Assembly: GCA_034687125.1 (NCBI GenBank)
Contig: JAQGBZ010000121.1
Span: 62,001 to 126,000 of the forward strand
Source of the DNA: Neelides folsomi
Taxonomy: Eukaryota; Arthropoda; Collembola; Neelipleona; Neelidae
DNA length: 64,000 nucleotides
Direction of reading: 5' to 3'
The position numbers and the translations under genes are program-made. The notes under the pieces are model-generated. The model was not told where the DNA came from, did no database searches, and worked only from the letters and a program-made list of their open reading frames with translations. Positions 53,601 to 64,000 of the stretch are shown here, piece after piece (position 1 is the stretch's first letter; every line of letters starts with the position of its first letter).

Positions 53601-56600
53601 ACTAAATAAATATATTATCTTCAGCTATAAATATATTGGAAGCATTGAACATCTCCATATATTAACTGTTAATGTTGTGTGTCTATAAAATAATATTTAT
53701 TATTTTATTCTACATTGTTTTCAGTACTTGTAGAGAGATAAACGACAATTTATAGATAAATACTTTGAAAATAAAAGTTTTATCACTCACATTGACCAAC
53801 TGATTTTTGGTTATCTTTATTGTTATAAGCCCTTCATAAATGAAATTTTGGGAATATATTGGAAATGTTATTTAGGTATACAATGCATAAATAAATGCAT
53901 TTTTGTAATAATTTGATTTTCTCCATTTGTACTAATTCACTTGTTTTTTTTTCAGAGTTAAATTTGGTGTACCTCTCCTTGAAGTATGCAAGAACGACAT
54001 TCCAGGACCTTTACTGGTAAGGCATTAATTAGTTAATTACTAATTGGCATTCAACTAATGTAACATTTTTCATCATTTCGGATCTTTCACTTTTTCATCT
54101 CTGAATTGAATGTGTTTTAATTTCCAAATGGAGGAATTTGAATATTTTTCAATATTTTGTTGATAAATGGATGGAGGTGTTTGAGAGGGGAAAGAATGCG
54201 CCCAAAATAAACTTTCATGTCTTTGGCATTTCACTTTGGTGGTCGGAGGAGTGTGGCTGAAAAAGGATAAAAACCCCTTTGTGGATCTTCCATGGATCTC
54301 TTTGGGAGCTATCTTGGGCCCATAGGGTGGCACACGTGGCCGTCACCCCTCCCACCCTTCTCCATTCATCACAATCAGCTCAGGTGGATCATCCACAATA
54401 ACATAATTCACATTTAAAATTGAAATAATATACTTCAATAGTTATGTCATAGTTTGGATTTTGAACGGCAATCGACTTATGGTTGAAAAACGGGCGGGAA
54501 AGACCAGAATTTAAAAAACCCTAGAAACCCTTAAACATAAAAATAATTTTTATGTTTTAAGATCCAAATTCATATATTATATTTTTGTATATTCTATTTA
54601 TTATAATTTATATAATGCGGTTATAAAGAGTTAAATTTAACTATGTGATGAGTTTTATTTTAGATTTAACAATTTTTAAAACTCTCATGTGTCTGATAAA
54701 AATTGACCCATTTCTCCTCACATGTGCGGAGTTTATTAAAAGCAAGTGACACGCGGAAGGTCTGAGATTCCAATTGTCTATTTCTTCCGTTCTATTCTTA
54801 CTTTGAGTGAGGAATTTACCCAAACGGGTTTGAGTGTGGGAGTGTGGGAAAAGAAAAATATACCGATCTTTTCCCAATCCCTCCCGAAATCACACTTCAC
54901 TTCATATATATCACTTTAAAGATATATAAATGAAATTAAATTGACATACTTGCATTACAAATAGTTTTAATTTACATTTTCCAACCCCTTATTCTTTTTA
55001 TCCATTTCTATTTTGGTAGATTAAATAGTACAATGTATTTTAATGTATTAAATGTATCAGACGGAGATTTGAATTGGAAAAGATTTTAATTTCTTTCTTT
55101 TGATCGCAAACAATGAAGTTTCTGCTTCATGTCTGAGATGAAATTAATATTCACTTGATCAACTCCTTTTGTACTTTTTTGACGAGGTGGGGAGAAAAGT
55201 TAGATACGATTAAGTACGTTCATTCTTCAAGGGATTCGCATTTGATCAATTGTAGGTCCAGGACAATTTTTATGTGAAATGTATTTTTTATTATTATTTG
55301 TAATTGGATATTTATGTATGTACTATGTACTTTTATCATTGTATGGCTACTACATAATGTTATTATTATGCAATTTGGATTTTTTGAATATTTAAGTTTT
55401 TTCATTAAATATTTTATTTTCATATATTAATGGCTGTTGATAAAGTTTGTAAGATTGTTTAGCTCATTGTTTGGGATGATTTGTCTTGGAATTGCTATTC
55501 CAAACACACGTGGAATGTGATGAATGATTAATTGACATCTTGCCAATTGATTGATTGACATGAGAATCCTTTCCAATCTCACAACTCCTTCCATCCATCT
55601 CTAATCCCATCTTGATTCACATCTATTATATCAATCCCGACTATTTGGATGTGATGACCATGAGGGGATATATGGCGATATTAAAATATCATTGTAATTC
55701 AAATATACATTTTGATTTCGACAATCTGTTGTCATTTTCAACTTTCTCAAACTACCCAAAGGACATCTGCATATAGTTGGAGCATTATTAGAATATTATT
55801 TTCCCTTTGGTCTATCAATGTAATTATGTCCATTTAATAACTATACGAGTTTACGAATAATCATTAGTTAATTATAATTATCGACTTCTTATATAACCTC
55901 TTGTAGTAATAAAAATTAAATATTCATATTTCTACCATACACTTGTCAATCGAATTTAAAGGAGGAGAAATGATCTGAAATATTGAAATAATTTTTACAT
56001 GGACAAACATTTTGATTTTCAGGTGATGATTCTTAAATTGAACAAAGAGGCTCCAAAACGGAAAGATGTGTTTCGAGCTCCGGGTCATCAGGGGAACATG
56101 AAGAAGCTCATTTATTTCCTCCAGCATGGGCGGTTGGTGAATATTGAAAACTTTTCTGTGTATACCATTGCCTCCGTGCTCAAAAAGTTCCTTCGAAAGC
56201 TCCCTGAAGGGATCTTTGGCCGAGAGGGAGAACAACAACTATTCCAAATCATCAATATTGAAAGCGTGGAGGAGCAGAGGGACCAAATTCACTCGTAAGT
56301 TAAACTAACATTCTCACATATCAATTAAATAATGAGAGAAACATTTGGTCAGCATATGTATATCATATATCAAATTTGGAATTTGAGACATTTTTGTACC
56401 ATATTGAACAATTGTATTAAAATATTTATTTTAAATATTTATACTGGTATATACATACCTAGGTATGTTACTATGGTATGTATAATGTATATTGTGAAAT
56501 ATTGGATCGGATTTGAATTGAATTTTAAATTATATTTTTTTTGGTGTTTGATTTCTTCCAGGTTGATTTCATCACTGCCAGTTTACACTCAAAGGCTGAT

Positions 56601-59600
56601 TGTTCTGATGTTTGGGACGTTCCGAGTGATCGCTTCCAATGCAGAGCGATTGGAGACAGGAATGACTTCAGAGGCTTTGGGAGTCTCCGTTGCTCCGAGC
56701 TTCTTCCAAACTTGCGTGTCAGATGGGAAACAGGCAAAAATGGAAGATGTGATGAGATTTAAGGTATTTCAAAATCACGCATACATTGCTAATATTACCT
56801 ATTTAACTTTTCCTTCATTCCATTTTTAATAAATTCTTAATTAATTCTTAATTCCACGATCTGATGGTTTTAATTCAATCACATTTTAATATACACATAC
56901 ACCGTTTTTTTTAATAACAAATTCATTTTTTGCACACTTTTAGCACATTTATGAAAAAATAGTTTTAATTGGAACCTGAAATCTAGTCTAGTTATTGATT
57001 ATTAAATCGCTCGATGATTGTTAATTTTCATGCTTGGTTGATTTTTATCAATGGCTTTAATTCTCTATGTATAAAAATGATAGTTTAATTTATTTTCTCT
57101 CTAACAACTTTTTCTTCCTTTCCTTATCTAACTCTCATTGGCTGTTGGGTAAAAAAGGCCGAGGTGGATGTAAGTACCCTTTTCTCTCTTTCTTTCTATC
57201 AACTTATTCAAATGGGCTTTTAAGGTGGAAAATGGCAATTGAGAAGGAAATGACAATTGGACAATTGAAAATGTAGTCTCAACATTTAATTCTTATATTT
57301 TTTATGTATGAATTAGGAATTGTACGGCATTTGTCTCAATATCTTTTCCTGATGGAAGGAAATGTTGAGAAATATGAATTTAATGAATATTCTCAATTTT
57401 CCAGTTGATCAGGGCCATCCCATGCGAATGTCCTTTTTGGTAAATTGGCTTTGTAATTAATTATTCTCTCTTGAGAGTAATTGAGGAGAATCATTGAGGA
57501 GGAAAGAGGAGGAATCTTAAAATCATTTTCATCCATCTTTCCTCTCTTTCAATTTGAACAAATCTTTTCGTTCAATTCTCTCTCAGATCATTCACCATCA
57601 GATTTGTTTGATCAAATTTGAGAATCATTTTACCTCCAATTAGTTATAATTGCCCCAGTCAAAATTTAAATACCAAAGTGGAGATAAAATTTAAGAAGTT
57701 GATAGAGGAATTAAAATTGACTTTGAATATTATTTTTTGACATTATTGTGTTTGTTTGCAGGTTGCAACGAAGATCATGAAATTTCTCATTGACAACTTT
57801 GGGGTGAGCAATTTGTTCGGACGAGAGAATTATGAATATTATGCACGAATCACTGGGCGGATCTTGAAAGTAGAAGAAGATTGGATCTTTAGCTTTCGCT
57901 ATCCGCCGGACGCCCTCGTCTCACGTAAGTCGCCCATATATTAAATTGAAAAATCCTTTAGTGTCCATGGATATAAACCTTATGAAAAATATGTTTATTT
58001 TGGGAATAATATTATTTACATTAGGTAAAATATGGGGAAATATAAAAGTATAATAAATATATGTGTATATGGACAACATGGGATATTCGTCGTATTATAT
58101 AAAATGTCTCCAAGGAGCCGAAGGATCTTGATGATTTGAATACAATTTGAGTCCTTGGCATTTCCCTTTCCAACCCCAAGGATGAAAATGATCTGAGGAG
58201 TCATTTGTTCCACCGGAAGTCTTTTCATGAGCTCTAATGGATTCTTTTCAATATCATTTATTTTACCATCCACTCACTCAGAGAACAATAAGGGAATTAT
58301 TTGAACCCGCTCATCATTTTATGACCATGTGGACAATAAATATTATTTTAATAATAAATATTTGTCCAGGCTTTAACCAACAAATATTTAGAACAAATAT
58401 ATGGGAATATTACATATATGTATTGATGTAAGTGTATGTATAGATCATTTATGCCCAAAAGTTAGAAATATTTAGGTAAGAGAGAATTGGACCAGTTTGA
58501 TATCATTTTATTTTCCAAGGAAAAGGGTCAATTGAATTAGCCAAATTTTGCTTTCACTTTGTTGCTCATTCAATTTGTATGTCTGACAATTCATCCACGG
58601 CACGTCCAATTATTTCCCATCATTATTATTTTACTCGACAATTTCAAAATGTTGGGGTTTTTTGAAAGTTAACCAAGGTGGGACTTTTATGATTGATAGG
58701 CCAAATTTCACTTGAGGCAGAAAAAACGTGGTTGCAGTTTGAATCGGAGAGGTGGGGTCTCAAATTCAATTTGGAAGGTAGTAAAACAAATTGACAAAAT
58801 TTCGCCTTTTTACTTCTTTTTCAAAAAAAGGTTCATTTTGATGCAAAAAGTATCAATGTGAGAATCATCTCCAATTCTTCTAAAAATCTAAAGAATTTTA
58901 GCTTTTAGTTTCATGTATAATACTTTGCCCATTTTCGATTCACTCTTTACAGTAAAATGAGTATTTTTTTACAAAATGTTAATATACTTATAACAATACA
59001 TATTAAAATACGATATGATATTGTTATTTTTTATAAAATCTTTATATTATTAGTATTTTTAAAATAATTGAAATTCCTATTTTCAACATTTCCCAATATT
59101 TGTCTTTTTGTGTAATTAATTGTTCAGTCTTCTCATTCCATTAATTTAATATTTGTGTCCAATAAGGATTACACGAATTTTGTTTCTGCCTTAAAACTCA
59201 ATGTTTATTAATTTCTTATGTTTGGAGTCAATTTGATCGTCTTTTCTTTGCATAGCCACTTTTAAAATATTAACCTTGGTATTCAAATTTTCATTATTTT
59301 TCTTCTTACTTTGAGACTTTTATTGATTGATCACTGATTATTTTTTTGATTTCTTTGACTTTTATTAAAATGGTTTTATTAAAAGGATCTGAAGAGAACA
59401 TTCTGAGTATTGAAATGATTGATCAATTGAAATTGCGCATCAAATTGACCATTTTTTTCATGTTTTTTCTCTTTTGACTCAATTGACCAAATGTCCTTCG
59501 GGAGCATGTCGGGGATGGCGTGTACTAAAAAAATCAAAGAGATTAACACTGTTAATTAACAGGAATGTTTAAATGTCTCGTGGTTATTTATATATAGTTA

Positions 59601-62600
59601 ATTAGTTAATTGTACATTGAGTAGTTTTGGGCTTTTATTTGGGTAGTGATAATTTTAATTTGAGTTTTGACTGAATGTTTTTTTTCTTTCAGCAATGTCT
59701 CAACAAGAAGAGAGCCAATCGACCCCCGCGTTGATCCAAACTTCCGATCGGGTGGAGACGGAGGAACCAAGCTGCTCACTCACCATCATTCCCGAAAACA
59801 ATTTACTGGACAATTACACCCGACTTTCCATCTCTTTGGAAGACAATGGGCTGTTTAAGGTTTCTTCATTTAACACTACTTTTTCATAAATACCCCATTT
59901 ACACAAAACACCCTTCATGTTCATTCGTGTCACACATTTTGGTCAATTATGGATTATTTTACATAAATATTTATATATATATATATATATATATAACTAT
60001 ATTATTTAAATTATGTACCTTTTATATTTAACTTTTGTTATTCACATTTTCTAATTTTCTAATCATTTGTTTATTTTTTAACCATTTGCCTTATATATTA
60101 TTATTATTATATTGATGTTTACCTATTTATGACTTTAAGTATTAATTTACCTCATAATAGTCGAGATTGTCGTTACCATTTTCTGAGTACAATTTTGATG
60201 AATGATGATTTGATTTCCAGGAATATATTAACTTATGAATATGATTTAATTAATAAGCATGGAGTTTATAAATTATTAGTTTTTCAACTCTCAACTTTCT
60301 CTCGTTAATTTGAGGAATTATTCAATTGGCCCAAATGGCTCAACATGTTTCATCCAAACTCCTTCCATCCTTTCATTTCTATTATTGATAAAAAAGCATT
60401 TAATGTTATATAATTCAACTATATTAGGAAATTCAACATGTTTAAAACAAATGTTCAAGTAAATACTATATTAGCAATGGAGTAACCAATATTGAGGAAA
60501 TGTAATTTTAGTAAATCTTTAGAGTAAAAATCTCGATATTATTAATTGCAAGGATTTTAATTACAATGACTTGGATCAATTGGTGGAAAGATAATGAGTA
60601 AAGCAGTATGATTGTATGATAGCATTATAAATCTTCCATTACTTTCGCTTATTCACTTTCCCCATTATTTTCATTTTCCTTTTTATATTCGTTAATTTGT
60701 CATTAGGAAAAGTTTTACATATTTGTTAACATTCATCCCACATGCTTTTACACCAGAGTTGAGAAAGCGTAGAATTAATAGCAATAATTTTAATTTAGAT
60801 CAGCTTTGTATTCCATAATTGGTTTATTGGTGGTAATGACTATGTAGAGGCAAATGCTGAGTATCGAATCATTTCCACAATACTTTCAATAATTTCCCAA
60901 GGTCCTAAATCTCCCTAAGGTCATTATTAGTCAATTGTTTTACTTATGCACAGGAGTCATTCGAGGAGTCGGCTCGAAGCTCTGCTAGTACCAATTGTTC
61001 GAGTACGAGCTTGAGAATGACTCTGGACGAACTCAGAGCTGTCAATCATTCCGCAGAACTTACTAAGAGCCTTTCTTTCTTGCCCCAGGTATTGATATAT
61101 ACAAAATATCAAAATTCATTCCGTCACAACTCTCAGGTTCAATTTGCAAAAAATGCGTCAATTTAATAATATCGGAAGTTGTGAATTGGACCAATTGTTG
61201 TGACGAGAGTGGTAAGATGTTTGCATAGTGTCGTGTATAGTCCGGGGCTTTTTTCGTCTCCTTGTTGAGGAATGAAAAGAAGTCGTTGAATGCATTTGTT
61301 TGCACTTGAAGCTCCCCCCTTTCTCAAATAAATACCTACACATATTATAAGTATCTCGGTGATTGAAGAGGCATTTGAGGTAATGGACAAACTTGCGTCA
61401 TTTTTTTAATTCCACCTTCAATCACACCCCTTGGAGTTGAAAAGAGATTGAACGGATTTCCCTATAAAAATTCCCAAAGAGTCCCTGGGGACTTAAAATC
61501 GGGAAATGTGGAAGAATTGACGGAGTTGAGAAGCTTGAAATCAACGCCAGTTAAACTAATAGGTTTGTTCCCCCTTCTTATTACCCATTTACACATATTT
61601 GCTTGAGAGTCGAACAATTTGGGAAAAATAAGTTTTTTAAATTGAATTATGTAAATTATCTAACTCAACTTTCAACTTTCCCATGAGTTTGGGAGGAAAT
61701 TCTGGGAAATGGTCTTTATGTGAAATCAGCGAGCTGAGGGGATTTGACATCACTTCACTGCATGCGAAATAATAATTTAATGATCATCATCCCCTGGATG
61801 TTTTTTTCCTATCTAATAAATGCCCCTAGTCTCTCCAACTTGTTCGTCCGGAAATTTAATCGCCCTTGATGTAACTATTTTTAAATCCCGGAATGATCCC
61901 AATCCTAAACGATTTCCGACCTTTCCTCCCTGCATGAAACTTTGGATTTTTCTCGCTAACAATTACCTTTAATGCCCGTGCTTGCAATCATATTTAATAC
62001 CTTTGCTTGCAATTATTTTTAATTCCCCTTTATCCCCCCTGTTGATTCCATCACGGGGAAAGGAGTTTTTAAAAATCTCGAGAGGAATCTCACGGCACAC
62101 AAATTGCATTAGAGGAGATTTATATATATACAACTTTCCACCTCTTTTCACCTGTTGGCTCCAATGAGCCCAACAGGTGGAAAGTTGTTTGAAGTTGTGG
62201 GACTTTTGAAGTTTGATCGTGGAATGTTTTGTAGATTAATTAGCTTTCACTGTGTGTCATTCCATTTGGGATCTGATAATTAGTTGCATGGTTGTCCAAT
62301 GTTCCCATTCTGTTTTTGAAGGGAGTCTTGAGGGTTTTGAGTGTTAAGATAACTTGGTTGGATTGACAGGTTCATGAGAGACAGGCAGCTCGGATGAAGA
62401 CGAGATCTGAATGGTTCCTCTCACCCTCTCCAGGGCCCAAAGTCCCTCACGTGGACGGATCTCCGGCCCAGTACTTCATACTCAGAGAGGAGGCCATCGG
62501 AAACACCCGAGGTCTTTTAATTAAAACATTTAATTTAATGAATGTCCTTGTTCAACCCCATGGTTCAATTCCAGGAGTTGGGAGCGCGTTCAGTTCGAGT

Positions 62601-62939
62601 GCTGAATCGTTAAAGCAACTTCTCCGACGATCTTCGAGCAAAGAGAAAGAACGCCGTCTGGTCCGGAGAAGCTCAAGCAAGAATAACAAAGAAAACGGGG
62701 CGAATGTGAAGAAAGGGGGCGGGTCGCCGACGGGGGGAGGGCGGGAGATGGGCGAGGGGGCCGTGGGGGAAGCCAAGGAGTCCGAAGGGCCCGCCGAGGA
62801 ACCGGCGGAAAAGGGCGGGACGCCGGTGCGTTCCTCTGGCGGTTCTTTGGTCCCAGAGGGCTTGGTCTCCGAAGGCGACTGCACCGAGACAGATGTTCAA
62901 ACGTTCCACGTGACCCTGACCTACAAGCCTAGGATTTAA
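50640..62939 (+). CDS. RhoGAP-domain protein
   Basis: GTPase-activating protein for Rho-family GTPases. The model has ten coding exons: 50640-50746, 52421-52522, 52920-53192, 53956-54016, 56023-56294, 56562-56763, 57762-57924, 59693-59859, 60954-61088 and 62370-62939, about 683 residues. Exons from 53956 to the end are well supported; the first two fit phase and consensus, and the acceptor at 52919 is weak. The RhoGAP domain (about 162-350) begins VKFGVPLLEVCKND. It has the arginine finger Arg199 in KDVFRAPGHQGN and Lys235/Arg239 in VLKKFLRKLPE. The usual Asn of the APN motif is Ser318 in SVAPSFFQTC. The tail is Ser/Arg- and Gly-rich and ends FHVTLTYKPRI. A 63-nt in-frame AT-rich stretch, 62512-62574, may be a further intron. 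Exon 59693-59859 is the source of the inverted copy at 5.8-6.5 kb. The subfamily is not recognised; ARHGAP20/TAGAP-like is a guess. Confidence 0.8.
50747..52420 (+). other. First coding-region intron of the RhoGAP gene
   Basis: AT-rich intronic sequence. A GC-rich block at 51850-51960 is open in one frame (AETVQELPSNDRIENRVVG...) and could be an unspliced alternative first exon, but it has no good donor or acceptor that fits the neighbouring phases. It is left uncalled. Confidence 0.35.
59325..60020 (+). repeat. Inverted duplicate (copy B): functional RhoGAP exon and flanking introns
   Basis: Partner of the minus-strand copy at 5795-6520. It contains the intact exon 59693-59859 with its polypyrimidine acceptor, about 370 bp of upstream intron and about 160 bp of downstream intron. 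Coding frame and splice phases are intact, so this is taken as the parental copy. Confidence 0.85.
59972..59995. repeat. (TA)n microsatellite
   Basis: TA run at the outer edge of the duplicated segment. The other copy has only a short, AT-rich equivalent. Confidence 0.75.
62149..62179. repeat. 31-bp hairpin in the last RhoGAP intron
   Basis: CACCTGTTGGCTC pairs with GAGCCCAACAGGTG across a 4-nt CAAT loop, with one bulged base. Flanking bases (CAACTTTCCACC and GGAAAGTTG) extend the symmetry imperfectly to about 60 bp. The function, if any, is unknown. Confidence 0.7.
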
Positions 62940-64000
62940 GGTCAGGTCGACCGAGGTCGATCGGCAGTACAATTTTTTCTCATTTTGTATTTTTTGGAAG
63001 CCTCTCGGCGTTCGACTCAAATTTCCAAATGATTGGAAATCATTCGAGGGGATTTCTTTTTGTCACCACTAGCCATTCGACTTCTTTTGATTCCTTTCAA
63101 TCACAAAGATATTTAATTATTCTTCTACTCATCCTTTTCATAAGCCGAGGCTATCGCTTTTAAGACTATTTTACACATTTATTAATTATGAATTGATTTA
63201 AGGGCTACTAAAACTTTTGTCCAACGCTTAAAAACACCGTTTTAGAAGTTCAATCAAAACTCTTTTTTCCAATCTTTCCCTTCTTTTAATTCTCCAAATG
63301 ATCTTGATTCATTTTTATTACTTTTTATTATTTAACTATATTTTAATTAATTATAAAACGAGGAAATCTCAACGATTTTACGTTTTGAAGACCATCGATG
63401 GTTCACTCACAAACATTTTCAATGTACAAGGAAACGAGATATTGGCAATTTATTTAACTCATTTAACTATAATTAATTATGTAAGTATCTTTGGTTGGTT
63501 CACGATTTAATACGCAAGCTAAAAGTAAGGCAAGGAACTGGCGGGAATAATAACATGGTGGTTACGTTACCAATTTCAAGAACGGAATGAGGAATGCCAA
63601 TTATTATAAAAATTAAATATATGTGTAATTAAATATATACTCAATCAACATACTGAATTATGTATGTATGAAGGCAACACGCAAAACTGATTCATTCACA
63701 AAATTGTACAAGAATTTATATAAAGGGCTTTATCAACTCATTACCTTTTAAAAATGTCTCACTTGTACAATGATTCGTTCAACGGAATTTATTCAATTGA
63801 TTCACATGGAATGAATGTATATAGTTTCTGTTTAGTTCAAATATTTAAAATTTTTAATTAATTAAATTATAATTAATTATCAGGTAATTATTATAGAGAG
63901 AGATAAATGTTAGGAACTTGTTCAATTCAACCAAATGGATGCTTTTGCATTTAAATGTCCCCAATTAAAATCGGGCTGTGCCGAACAATCAAATGTCCTG
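62940..64000. other. RhoGAP 3' untranslated region and downstream spacer
   Basis: No coding region supported. The first few hundred bases are presumed 3' untranslated region. An open frame at 63298-63510 is AT-driven and has no recognisable content. Confidence 0.45.

Noticed and set aside
61063-61305. 80-codon minus-strand open frame overlapping a RhoGAP exon and intron
   Set aside because: Antisense to a supported exon, with no family similarity recognised.

Overview
This is a window of nuclear DNA from an animal, almost certainly an arthropod. The genes have spliceosomal GT-AG introns, many only 50-80 nt long, in an AT-rich background. The proteins are metazoan: Draper/MEGF10, Polo kinase, ARL3, GPAT3/4 and ribosomal protein L15. 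The arthropod call rests on three things: a clip-like six-cysteine secreted protein, a transferrin with an iron-competent N-lobe and a ligand-depleted C-lobe (as in insect Tsf1), and a decayed Tc1/mariner-type transposase. I cannot name the species from the sequence; a crustacean or basal hexapod is a guess. No bacterial or viral genes, rRNA, tRNA or CRISPR arrays were seen.

Layout, left to right: RPL15 (-, 0.9-1.8 kb); ADAT2 tRNA adenosine deaminase (+, 2.4-2.9 kb), followed after only 96 bp by a small coiled-coil/zinc-finger gene (+, 3.0-4.0 kb); a mariner relic (-, 4.3-5.1 kb); an inverted copy of a RhoGAP exon (5.8-6.5 kb) with orphan exon-like sequence and a palindromic MITE; about 6.5 kb of AT-rich DNA with no gene seen; a 19-exon Draper/MEGF10 receptor (+, 13.8-18.9 kb); low-molecular-weight protein tyrosine phosphatase (-, 21.1-22.1 kb); UBE2H (-, 23.6-25.5 kb), divergent from Polo kinase (+, 25.8-29.3 kb); three further inverted-repeat elements (29.9, 30.2-30.7 and 37.4 kb); a secreted clip-like protein with an approximately 1160-residue disordered tail (+, 31.4-35.9 kb); ARL3 (+, 38.1-40.0 kb); GPAT3/4 acyltransferase (+, 41.5-44.3 kb); transferrin (-, 44.6-48.6 kb); and a RhoGAP-domain gene (+, about 49.4-62.9 kb).

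The genes do not form one pathway. Two arrangements may be shared regulatory units: the 271-bp gap between the UBE2H and polo start codons, and the ADAT2/zinc-finger pair, whose spacing is compatible with a polycistronic, trans-spliced unit. The most unusual structural feature is an inverted segmental duplication. A RhoGAP exon with its flanking introns (59.3-60.0 kb) lies about 53 kb away in opposite orientation as a decayed copy (5.8-6.5 kb). Intergenic DNA and one polo intron carry small non-autonomous DNA transposons. Exon coordinates were worked out by hand from splice consensus, reading-frame continuity and family knowledge. They have not been checked against transcripts.
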